From Methanocorpusculaceae archaeon UBA456 (lineage in GTDB: Archaea > Halobacteriota > Methanomicrobia > Methanomicrobiales > Methanocorpusculaceae), in contig DAJQ01000009.1 in the NCBI GenBank assembly GCA_002496395.1, forward strand, positions 8,563-48,678: a stretch of DNA of 40,116 nucleotides, in the 5' to 3' direction. Position 1 is the stretch's first letter. The number at the start of each line of letters is the position of its first letter. This document shows, piece by piece, positions 34,366 to 40,116 of the stretch. The notes beneath the pieces were generated by a model. The model was given only the letters and a program-made list of their open reading frames with translations, was not told the origin of the DNA and searched no databases. A program made the position numbers and the translations under genes.

Positions 34366-34382
34366 TATCCTAATTCTGGATA
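34366..34382. promoter_or_regulatory. TATCC/GGATA inverted repeat between SulP and usp
   Basis: TATCC-N7-GGATA (34366-34370 and 34378-34382), with another direct TATCC at 34352-34356, in the 222-base divergent spacer. It lies close to a TATA-like TTTATATG (34339-34346). It may be an operator; short arms make chance occurrence possible. Confidence 0.3.
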
Positions 34383-34488
34383 AACAGATGCTCCGACATG
34401 GTTTTATGGACTTGCGTTCCTTGATGTACCACACGGAGCTCTGATATTCTGCACATTATGGCTTGTATGATGCCGGCTCGGAGGATAT

Positions 34489-34914
34489 ATGTTTAAGACA
34501 ATACTGCTTGCAATAGATGGTTCAGAGAATGCGAGGCGTGCAGCCGAGTCAGCCTGTGGGCTTGTCAGGGCAATTGAGGGTGCTTCATTGGTGGCTGTCT
34601 ATGTCGCACCCAGTCCGCCATCACAGTCACGCATCATGAAAGCGGACTTTGATGTCCATACTTTGCTCATTGAGGATGCTCAAGCGGTTGCCGGGCAGAC
34701 TCTTGACTATATCAAAAACTCCGGAACTGCCTATACCCTTGAGGTTGGTATGGGCGGACCTGCAATGGAGATCATTAAGATTGCAGAGAAGGTGCATGCC
34801 GGTCTGATCATCATGGGAAGTCGGGGCCTTGGCTCACTGAAAGGGGCGGTCCTTGGGAGTGTCAGCCAGAAGGTGGCACAGCATGCCGCCTGCCCTGTGA
34901 TGATTGTAAAGTAA
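34489..34914 (+). CDS. Universal stress protein, UspA family
   Basis: A 141-residue single-domain Usp protein. The N-terminal ILLAIDGSENA and C-terminal IIMGSRGLGSLKGAVLGSVSQKV hold the ATP-binding pattern G-x2-G-x9-GS, so this is an ATP-binding member. GGAGG lies four bases before the ATG. It is transcribed away from the SulP gene; Usp and SulP genes are often linked, which may indicate regulation of the transporter by a soluble nucleotide sensor, though this is inference. Confidence 0.95.
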   Translation: MFKTILLAIDGSENARRAAESACGLVRAIEGASLVAVYVAPSPPSQSRIMKADFDVHTLLIEDAQAVAGQTLDYIKNSGTAYTLEVGMGGPAMEIIKIAEKVHAGLIIMGSRGLGSLKGAVLGSVSQKVAQHAACPVMIVK

Positions 34915-34924
34915 TTATGTAAAT

Positions 34925-34951
34925 AAGGGGTGGAGGGCTCATCCCCTTTTT
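34925..34951 (+). terminator. Hairpin-T terminator of usp
   Basis: Stem AAGGGG/CCCCTT (34925-34930 and 34943-34948) with a 12-base loop, continuing into a T5 run (34947-34951). It overlaps the last codons of the convergent DGC-domain gene ending at 34939. Confidence 0.6.
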
Positions 34952-35295
34952 GATTGAAGTGTTTTCAGGATGGCCGCCGTGAGCTCTTCTATCTCTGAAA
35001 ACTGCGGCTCTTCCATCTCATTTTTTATAATGCCACATTCTGTGGCAATGATATGGTGATCCGGTCGTCCTCCCAAGTGCAAAATCTTCTTACATGCACA
35101 GCAGTCACTGCATCCATCCAATATGAGCAGCTCTTCTGCATGCCGGAGCGCCTCATTGATCGCCTCTCTCTCCCGTGTTGCCGGAATGCAGCAGTCGATC
35201 TCGATCGCACATCGGCACTGGAGGTGAGCGGCTGTCCGGGTGGTGAGTTTCCCGGTATTTGAGATGCCGGAACAGGTGATGATGGTATATGCCAT
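34939..35295 (-). CDS. DGC-domain putative zinc-binding protein
   Basis: A 118-residue cysteine-rich protein with the Asp-Gly-Cys signature (residues 60-62, LDGCSDCCACKK) of the DGC family, which is predicted to bind zinc but has no established function. Ten cysteines are present: 8, 27, 29, 35, 36, 62, 65, 66, 68 and 87. The opening TIITCSGISNTGKLT is also typical. It begins 2 bases after the arsC stop and ends the operon. The second DGC protein upstream (35749-36183) is a divergent paralogue. Its place next to arsenate reductase and a thioredoxin suggests thiol chemistry or metalloid handling, by inference. Confidence 0.85.
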   Translation of the reverse strand: MAYTIITCSGISNTGKLTTRTAAHLQCRCAIEIDCCIPATREREAINEALRHAEELLILDGCSDCCACKKILHLGGRPDHHIIATECGIIKNEMEEPQFSEIEELTAAILKTLQSKRG

Positions 35296-35297
35296 TC

Positions 35298-35705
35298 CTA
35301 TACCTTTCCAAGGTTTTCATCGATCCAGCCGGTGATCGCATCCCGGATCGCCCGGATGCCTTCGAGCATCTCCTCCTCTGTTCCGGTGAGCGTTTTTGGA
35401 TCGGGGAAGGTCTGGTGAATCGTCTCCTGTGCCCAGGGGAAGAGTGGGCAGGTGCCGGAGTCGCAGAGGGTGACGAGCAGATCCATTTTGATGCCATCGA
35501 ATTCGTCGATCAGCTTCGGCTTCGCACCTGAGATGTCGATTCCAATCTCCTGCATCGCTTTGATGACGAGCGGGTTCACCTGGCTCGCGGGCTCTGATCC
35601 GGCAGAAAACGCAGAGTAGCGGTCACCATACGTTGCGTTTAGATAGCCTTCGGCCATCTGGGATCGGCCTGCGTTATGGGTACAGACAAAGAGTATTTTT
35701 TTCAT
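35298..35705 (-). CDS. arsC: Arsenate reductase, thioredoxin-type (LMW phosphatase fold)
   Basis: A 135-residue ArsC that reduces arsenate to arsenite through an internal disulfide cascade reset by thioredoxin. The phosphatase loop CTHNAGRS holds Cys8 and Arg14; the resolving cysteines are Cys81 and Cys86 in TLCDSGTCPLFP. It lies in an operon with a permease, a small thioredoxin and two DGC proteins. The small CxxC thioredoxin two genes upstream is a possible reductant. A 43-base gap separates it from the DGC gene upstream; the downstream gap is 2 bases. Confidence 0.95.
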   Translation of the reverse strand: MKKILFVCTHNAGRSQMAEGYLNATYGDRYSAFSAGSEPASQVNPLVIKAMQEIGIDISGAKPKLIDEFDGIKMDLLVTLCDSGTCPLFPWAQETIHQTFPDPKTLTGTEEEMLEGIRAIRDAITGWIDENLGKV

Positions 35706-35748
35706 TGTGTATCACTCCTGAAAATGCCCTCATCAATCTTGCATATCT

Positions 35749-36183
35749 TTACACGCACCTGCATCCGGGCCCGCATTGGTGCGCCGTGCTCTTGCCTTTG
35801 CCTTCCCAGACGGCAGAGACGATCATCTCAACATCGTCATCGGTATAATCCTTTGATCCGGCTTTTGTGATGTCGAGCTCAGTGACGACGATATGCTGGG
35901 TGATAGGGATCTTCTGGTCTTCTGCAATTGTTTTTGCACACTGAACAGGACAGCCGTCAAGGATGAGTATCTCATCTGCTGATTCACAATTCTTCAGGAG
36001 CCCGTCTGCCCCTGTGGCAAGGAGTGCAACACAGGAAGCCCCACCGTACCCCTCTTCAGTGAGCTGGATGGCGGCGGCGTTTGTGATCTGGCCGACATTT
36101 GCAACTCCTGCACAGGGAAAGATGATCCGCTTGACGGTCATCTCATCGGTCTTTCCACATGAACAGGTCGGTTGTTCTGCCAT
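35749..36183 (-). CDS. DGC-domain protein with cysteine-rich ends
   Basis: A 144-residue DGC-family protein (DGC at 76-78, LDGCPVQCAK). Unlike the neighbouring paralogue it has an N-terminal CSCG (Cys7, Cys9) and a C-terminal CGPGCRCV (Cys137, 141, 143), both reminiscent of metal-binding tails. Internal cysteines are 24, 51, 66, 78 and 82. The ATG at 36183 has GGAGG eight bases upstream, placed inside the end of the thioredoxin gene, one base after its stop. It is probably a soluble metal- or metalloid-binding protein; the function is not established. Confidence 0.83.
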   Translation of the reverse strand: MAEQPTCSCGKTDEMTVKRIIFPCAGVANVGQITNAAAIQLTEEGYGGASCVALLATGADGLLKNCESADEILILDGCPVQCAKTIAEDQKIPITQHIVVTELDITKAGSKDYTDDDVEMIVSAVWEGKGKSTAHQCGPGCRCV

Positions 36184-36184
36184 T

Positions 36185-36421
36185 CTATGCACCTCCGAGT
36201 ATTGCTTTTAGCTCAGCTACATCAGCAACCCGTCCGGAGATCTTCAGTTCGCCATTGATCATAAGTGCCGGTGTCAGCATCACATTCCGCTCAATAATCG
36301 CGGTAATATCTTCCACCTTCACAATATCGGCTGGGATGCCGAGTTCAGCGACTGCTTTTTCGACATTCTTTGCAAGCCGTGTGCATTTCATGCATCCGGT
36401 TCCAAGGACTTCAATCTTCAT
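36185..36421 (-). CDS. Small thioredoxin-like protein (MTH895/TM0996 type)
   Basis: A 78-residue thioredoxin-fold protein with the redox pair Cys10-x2-Cys13 (GTGCMKCTRL) and the cis-proline region LTPALMING. This matches the small methanogen thioredoxin/glutaredoxin-like group that includes MTH895, commonly found beside ArsP-type permeases. I use the ATG at 36421, five bases after GGTGA; the ATG at 36424 is the alternative. It could recycle ArsC or deliver reduced metalloid to the permease, but that is inference. Confidence 0.9.
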   Translation of the reverse strand: MKIEVLGTGCMKCTRLAKNVEKAVAELGIPADIVKVEDITAIIERNVMLTPALMINGELKISGRVADVAELKAILGGA

Positions 36422-36478
36422 CATTGTCACCTCTTTTATCTCTTTGAATTCGTTTTTCTTCTGTATTGGTCATTCTCT

Positions 36479-37549
36479 TCACCCCATAACAAGCCCATAA
36501 CCGAATCCGGCGAGAGTAGAGAAGATGATCACAAGGATTGCATAGATAACTGTCTTCTTCATCCCCATTATCCGTGAGATGACAAGGAGTGACGGGAGGC
36601 TCACGGTCGGGCCCGAGAGGAGGAGGGCGAGTGCCGGGCCCCCTGCCATCACCCCTGACGTGTACCCGAAGGTCGTTCCGATCACAGGCACCTCAAGGAG
36701 GGTTGGCATGTAGAGGATGGTGCCGACGAATGAGGCGAGAAGGTTTGACTGGAGTGTGTTTGTCCCAAAGAATGGTGCGAAGGTCTCCGGAGGGAGGAAG
36801 TAGGCGAGCATACCAAGGGCAAATGTTCCAATGAGGAGGATCGGAAAGATCTTCTTTGTCAGATCCCAGGTCTCCCATCCCCACCCGGTCACTTCGTCTC
36901 TCTGGAAGAAGTATATCAGGAGATATGCCACCCCGAGGGTGAGGGCATAGATTACCGGGAATTTGATCATCCAGTCGATCTGTGCTGTGCCTGTAATCAG
37001 GATGCCGATTAAGAGGATGAAGAAGAGCGGGACGATCCACCGTGGCCGTTCCTCCTCAGATGCGGGTGCCGGTGGCATCGCCGCCCTCTTCTTCCTGGTT
37101 GCCTCATCATCTGACCGGAAGAGTGCTGCCATGATCAGGCCGATTGCAATTGCCAGGATGATCGCAAAGACGGCCCGTGCGAGACCGAGATCAAAGCCGA
37201 GCACCTTCGCGGTGTACACAATCGCCAGGATGTTGATCGCCGGCCCTGCATAGACGAAGGTGATGGCAGGCCCAATCCCGCTCCCCCGCTTGAAGAGGCC
37301 TGCGAAGATCGGGAGGATGGTGCAGGAGCAGACGGCAAGGACGGTGCCTGAAACGGACGCAATCCCGTACGCGACCGTTTTCTTCGCATCCGGGCTGAAG
37401 TACTTCATGATCGCATCCTTTCTGATGAAGGTGGCGATTGCACCCGCGATGAAGAATGCCGGGATAAGGCAGGTGACGACATGTTCGGCGAGGTATTCTG
37501 CGAGTGTCGTCCATCCCATCATCAGGGAGCCGATGAGGAGGTCAATCAT
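36479..37549 (-). CDS. ArsP-type permease
   Basis: A 356-residue membrane permease of the ArsP/DUF318 family with about 8-9 helices. The motif VCSCTILPIFAGLFKRGSGI near residues 73-92 (Cys74, Cys76) and the second-half GTILYMPTLLEVPVIGTTFGYTSG are family signatures. Members export trivalent organoarsenicals or Cu/Zn. It is the first gene of the operon that includes a thioredoxin, ArsC and two DGC proteins, so arsenic is the likeliest substrate, and methylarsines are plausible in a methanogen. GGAG lies eight bases before the ATG. Its spacer shares ArsR-type operators with the divergent regulator. Confidence 0.9.
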   Translation of the reverse strand: MIDLLIGSLMMGWTTLAEYLAEHVVTCLIPAFFIAGAIATFIRKDAIMKYFSPDAKKTVAYGIASVSGTVLAVCSCTILPIFAGLFKRGSGIGPAITFVYAGPAINILAIVYTAKVLGFDLGLARAVFAIILAIAIGLIMAALFRSDDEATRKKRAAMPPAPASEEERPRWIVPLFFILLIGILITGTAQIDWMIKFPVIYALTLGVAYLLIYFFQRDEVTGWGWETWDLTKKIFPILLIGTFALGMLAYFLPPETFAPFFGTNTLQSNLLASFVGTILYMPTLLEVPVIGTTFGYTSGVMAGGPALALLLSGPTVSLPSLLVISRIMGMKKTVIYAILVIIFSTLAGFGYGLVMG

Positions 37550-37649
37550 AGTCTTCTCCTGAATGCGTTATTCGCATACTGCATGCTGTTTCATTCTCCC
37601 AGAGGTGGGGTTTGCCGCTTTCTGTCCGGGATGGATTGGCAGCGTCATT

Positions 37650-37802
37650 ATTTCAAAACCTCTTGAAATCATATCGGTTGCCGGGAGATAAAAAAGCTTT
37701 CATTTCAACATATGTTGAAATATTCAGGGTTGGCATCAGCGTTCTTCTCTTTCATACCTGCTCGAAATGCTTATCTGATGGTATTTCATATTCATTTGAA
37801 CT
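37650..37802. promoter_or_regulatory. Array of 20-bp dyads, probable ArsR operators
   Basis: The arsR-permease spacer holds sites of the form ATTTCAA-N6-TTGAAAT. At 37650-37669 both 7-base arms match exactly; at 37702-37721 all 20 bases form a perfect palindrome. Weaker copies are at 37749-37768 (CTTTCAT-N6-TCGAAAT) and 37783-37802 (ATTTCAT-N6-TTGAACT), the last touching the arsR ATG. Starts are 52, 47 and 34 bases apart. Binding would cover both promoters. Confidence 0.7.
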
Positions 37803-38201
37803 ATGGCAGGCGTACCGGAAGAGAATTGCAGTGGGGTGGCTGTGCCTGGAAAGGGATCTGGCATATCGCCGGATGTTGAAGCATCCCTCAATGCATCAGG
37901 TGGAATTCCCGGGCTTGTTTCGCATCTGCCTGAGGATGCAGAAGCCCGGGCCGCCGCCTCTCTCTTCCGTGCACTGGCCGATCCCTTCAGGCTGAAGATC
38001 CTCGCCCTGCTCGCGGTACAGCCACTCTGCGTCTGTGTGATCCGCTCTGTTCTCGAAATCTCTGACTCGCGCCTCTCGTACCATCTTTCTATCCTGAAGA
38101 AGGCAGGCCTGATCGCAGGCGCACAATCCGGCACCTGGATCATCTACCGGCTGACTGAGGAGGGGGAGCGGGTGAGGGGAATGGTGCCCGGGAAGGATTA
38201 A
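37803..38201 (+). CDS. arsR: ArsR-family metalloregulatory repressor
   Basis: A 132-residue winged-helix repressor. Core is ARAAASLFRALADPFRLKILALL followed by Cys76-x-Cys78 (PLCVCVI), the alpha-3 arsenite-type ligand pair, and the recognition helix SDSRLSYHLSILKKAG. About 45 extra residues precede the fold, containing Cys9, which might be a third ligand. No ribosome binding site precedes the ATG, and an in-frame GTG further in is possible, so the N-terminus is uncertain. Divergent from the permease operon; likely represses both through the dyad array in the spacer. Confidence 0.88.
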   Translation: MAGVPEENCSGVAVPGKGSGISPDVEASLNASGGIPGLVSHLPEDAEARAAASLFRALADPFRLKILALLAVQPLCVCVIRSVLEISDSRLSYHLSILKKAGLIAGAQSGTWIIYRLTEEGERVRGMVPGKD

Positions 38202-38332
38202 TGGTGGTTCCCGGGGTTCGCACCATTGTAGATTCGAGATGAATGCCCCGGTGTTTTCTCCGGACCCTGTTGAAATAATCTGCCGACATGGGACCGTTGT
38301 CCACTGGCGGGAATACTGCTGCCCAAAGAGAA

Positions 38333-39490
38333 CTATATCCGTGTGCCCTCTTCGATAATCCTGACATAGTCCACAAACATATACTGCTTATATCGTTCTT
38401 TCCCGGTAATTTCTTCCAATACTCCAATATTCTCAAATTTTCCTACGAGATTGGTTGCAGACTGGCGGCTTATTCGTAACTCCTCAGTTACCTGCCCTAT
38501 CGTGATGATAGGGCGATCAAAGAGTGTATCGATCAATTTTACCGCATGGACACCGCTGATATTGTTCTCCAGCAACCTTTCAATCAGCGTCTCCTTGAGC
38601 AGGATAATTTTCTTTGCTGTTTCGATAGAGTTATTTGATACGTCAATGACGCCCTGAAGGAAGAAAGCCAGCCATGCCTCCCAATTCCCCTGATACCGGA
38701 TACCATTAAGGAGTGTATAGTAATCCTCCCGATATCTCTTCAGGTAATAACTGAGATACAACAACGGCCTTGCCAGAACACCTTTTGAGCAGAGATAAAA
38801 CGTGATCAGCAAACGGCCCATTCTTCCGTTACCATCCAGATATGGATGGATTGTTTCCAGTTGGGCATGAATAAGAGCGGCCTTGATCAGCTTCGGCGTT
38901 TTATCATCGTTCTGGATAAAACGTTCAAGGTCCTGCATTAATCCTGGGACCTGCTCTGGTGGAGGTGGAACAAATAACGCATCCTGAATCGTCCCTCCCG
39001 GTGGACCGATCCAATTCTGAACCTGCCGTAGCTGACCGGGAAGTTTATGCGATCCCCGTGTTCCGTGAATTAAAAAGCGATGAATCTCATTGATCAGATC
39101 CAGAGTGAGTGGCGAGAACTCCAGTTTCTCTATACCATGATGAAGTGCTTTTATGTAATTCAATACCTCCTGTATCTCGTTGATGTCGTCTTTTGGCCGC
39201 ATATGGGCTTCGAATTCAAGAACTCCCTGAAGTGATGCCTGCGTTCCCTCGATCTGGGAACTTAACAATGCCTCTTTCTTGATGTACATCGCCACGAAGA
39301 GATCGGGGTTTGGGAGTACCTGGGTGACTCCGTCAAGGCGGGCCAGAGCTCCGTCGGCTTTCGATAACAGGTAGAGAAGTCCCTCATCGAAAACCAGGTC
39401 CCGTGGGGGTAAAGGATGTGGGATAAAGGCTTCATATCCGCTCTTTTGGCGGACAAAAACGCCTGCCCGATTATCAGAATATTTTCCCAT
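38333..39490 (-). CDS. Class II Fic-family AMPylase with C-terminal winged helix
   Basis: A 385-residue Fic protein. The catalytic motif HPYLDGNGRMGR is at 215-226 (His215 the base), so it should transfer AMP, or another nucleotide group, to target hydroxyls. An inhibitory helix of the (S/T)xxxE(G/N) type, SQIEG with Ser77 and Glu81-Gly82, lies N-terminal, making it class II and self-inhibited. A C-terminal winged helix (about 327-365, RISRQSATNLVGKFE) suggests DNA binding. No antitoxin gene is adjacent. A TTTATAG box lies 27 bases before the ATG with no ribosome binding site: probably leaderless. Target unknown. Confidence 0.93.
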   Translation of the reverse strand: MGKYSDNRAGVFVRQKSGYEAFIPHPLPPRDLVFDEGLLYLLSKADGALARLDGVTQVLPNPDLFVAMYIKKEALLSSQIEGTQASLQGVLEFEAHMRPKDDINEIQEVLNYIKALHHGIEKLEFSPLTLDLINEIHRFLIHGTRGSHKLPGQLRQVQNWIGPPGGTIQDALFVPPPPEQVPGLMQDLERFIQNDDKTPKLIKAALIHAQLETIHPYLDGNGRMGRLLITFYLCSKGVLARPLLYLSYYLKRYREDYYTLLNGIRYQGNWEAWLAFFLQGVIDVSNNSIETAKKIILLKETLIERLLENNISGVHAVKLIDTLFDRPIITIGQVTEELRISRQSATNLVGKFENIGVLEEITGKERYKQYMFVDYVRIIEEGTRI

Positions 39491-39513
39491 ATGTGGTATT
39501 TCATTGTGTAATG

Positions 39514-39520
39514 CTATAAA
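39514..39520 (-). promoter_or_regulatory. TATA box of fic
   Basis: TTTATAG on the minus strand, centred 27 bases before the ATG at 39490. The expected start point is at the start codon. The first 22-bp dyad begins 9 bases further upstream. Confidence 0.6.
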
Positions 39521-39528
39521 GTGTCTTG

Positions 39529-39669
39529 TAAGTCAACCTATCTTGACTTAGACGACTACTGCACTCTCTAACGCAACCAGACCTGACTTACATGCCACAA
39601 AGCCATGTAAGTCAATCTAACGTGACGTAGCAGACACCCTCTTCTCCTAAGGTATCATACGTTGAGTTA
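39529..39669. repeat. Four regularly spaced 22-bp dyads upstream of fic
   Basis: Copies of TAAGTCAA-N6-TTGACTTA begin at 39529 (both arms exact), 39569 (TAACGCAA, CTGACTTA), 39608 (TAAGTCAA, GTGACGTA) and 39648 (TAAGGTAT, TTGAGTTA). Start-to-start steps are 40, 39 and 40 bases, near four helical turns, with unrelated 17-18 base spacers. The array fills the space between the fic TATA box and the tRNA-Ser terminator. Probable operators of one DNA-binding protein, possibly the Fic winged helix. Confidence 0.75.
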
Positions 39670-39671
39670 GA

Positions 39672-39686
39672 GAAAAAGCGCTTTCA
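39672..39686 (-). terminator. Terminator after tRNA-Ser
   Basis: On the minus strand AAAGCGCTTT leads into a T5 run a few bases after the tRNA-Ser 3' end. Seen directly; role by analogy to T-run termination in archaea. Confidence 0.5.
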
Positions 39687-39689
39687 AAA

Positions 39690-39773
39690 CGCTGAGGGGG
39701 AGATTTGAACTCCCGAGAGACAAACGCCTCACGAGGTTTCCAGCCTCGCGCCTTCCCGCTAGACTACCTCAGC
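39690..39773 (-). tRNA. tRNA-Ser (GGA)
   Basis: 84-base class II tRNA. Acceptor GCTGAGG/CCTCAGC, anticodon arm CGAGG-CTGGAAA-CCTCG with anticodon GGA, a long variable arm, T loop TTCAAAT and discriminator G. CCA is not encoded. It lies 31 bases downstream of cbf5 on the same strand and may share its transcript. Confidence 0.95.
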
Positions 39774-39804
39774 AAAAGATGCAGTAAACTAATTGTTCCG
39801 GGTA

Positions 39805-40116
39805 TTACTTAATCCTGCTCTTCTTCGTCCAGCCACGTGGGTACCTGCCGGGCTCCATCAGGATCGATTTTGGACGTGCAACAAAGCCGCGTTTCCCCGG
39901 CACGCATTTTTCTGACGGGATACGGGCGGTGCCAAGGCCGATACATTCGCCTGCTTCGGTCATCAGCGCAACCGTATCGCCTTTTGCAAATGTTCCACAG
40001 GAGAGTACCCCGGCGCCTGCAAGCTGTGCGCCCCGGCATATCGCATCCACGGCAGAATTCCGGATGGTGATCGATGGAAGATCAGCTATTGCCCGCTCCA
40101 CCGGGAGGATCATCTG
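39805..40116 (-). CDS. cbf5: Cbf5/dyskerin pseudouridine synthase, C-terminal PUA part (partial)
   Basis: The visible 103 residues are the C-terminus of archaeal Cbf5, the catalytic subunit of H/ACA ribonucleoproteins and a TruB homologue. The frame runs to the window edge, so the N-terminal catalytic part with its active aspartate is outside. The segment LPSITIRNSAVDAICRGAQLAG, the GDTVALMTEAGECIGLGTA strand pair and FMEPG-like LMEPGRYPR are typical of the PUA domain that grips guide RNA. The partner gar1 is at 11907. Partial at the 5' end. Confidence 0.92.
   Translation of the reverse strand, partial: QMILPVERAIADLPSITIRNSAVDAICRGAQLAGAGVLSCGTFAKGDTVALMTEAGECIGLGTARIPSEKCVPGKRGFVARPKSILMEPGRYPRGWTKKSRIK

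Noticed and set aside
37563..37577. ATGCG-N5-CGCAT palindrome just upstream of the permease ATG
   Set aside because: Short arms and no resemblance to the ATTTCAA-type operators; no further copy seen.
39529..39669. Regularly spaced repeats read as a small CRISPR array
   Set aside because: Units are 22 bp with 17-18 base spacers, both below the usual CRISPR range, copies diverge from each other, each is itself a dyad and no cas genes are near. An operator array fits better.
1..40116. Insertion sequences, prophage genes, integrases or attachment sites, including at the five tRNA genes
   Set aside because: No transposase or integrase motif was seen and no duplicated tRNA 3' end was noticed next to the tRNAs.

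Overview
The window comes from a methanogenic archaeon, most likely of the order Methanomicrobiales (the genus is not resolved). The evidence is archaeal information-processing genes (aIF5B, TFB, Gar1, Cbf5, SRP19, S6e, S8e, Dph2, METTL5-type methyltransferase), methanogen cofactor genes (mfnA for methanofuran, cofG for F420), five archaeal tRNAs without encoded CCA, archaeal TATA boxes and GGAGG/GGTGA ribosome binding sites. The DNA is mostly a densely packed core genome. I see no insertion sequence, phage or CRISPR.

Layout. 1-2613: end of an iron-uptake operon (feoB, a four-helix membrane protein, a FeoC-like protein). 2693-5958: cyclophilin convergent with a cooS-cooC carbon monoxide dehydrogenase operon. 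6135-13234: tRNA-His, aIF5B, S6e, two poorly known genes, S8e, hypB divergent from SRP19, a PHP protein, gar1-tfb and tRNA-Ala. 13331-15678: iorAB. 15851-19555: tRNA-Ile, two unknown genes, a lipoprotein FKBP, superoxide dismutase, an FkbM-type methyltransferase and tRNA-Val. 19656-29663: serA divergent from a seven-gene run (ppsA, mfnA, hpt, dph2, METTL5-like, MFS, UbiB/ABC1 kinase). 29748-32667: the opposite-strand operon cofG-purC-purS-purQ-FTR catalytic subunit. 32812-34914: SulP transporter divergent from a universal stress protein.

34939-38201 is the most accessory-like part. A divergent arsR faces an operon of ArsP-type permease, a small CxxC thioredoxin, a DGC-domain protein, ArsC arsenate reductase and a second DGC-domain protein. 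The spacer between arsR and the permease holds up to four copies of a 20-bp dyad, one of them perfect. This looks like a metalloid, probably arsenic or organoarsenical, resistance unit in which two cysteine-rich DGC proteins have no assigned role.

38333-39773 holds a class II Fic protein with a C-terminal winged helix. Between its TATA box and the neighbouring tRNA-Ser lie four 22-bp dyads at 40, 39 and 40 bp steps. This regular operator array is, in my view, the most unusual structure in the window. The window ends in the PUA domain of cbf5.

Several genes (hypB, SRP19, serA, fic, the gene at 15988) have a TATA box about 22-27 bp before the start codon and no ribosome binding site, so they are probably leaderless. 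hypB and SRP19 appear to share one central TATA element.
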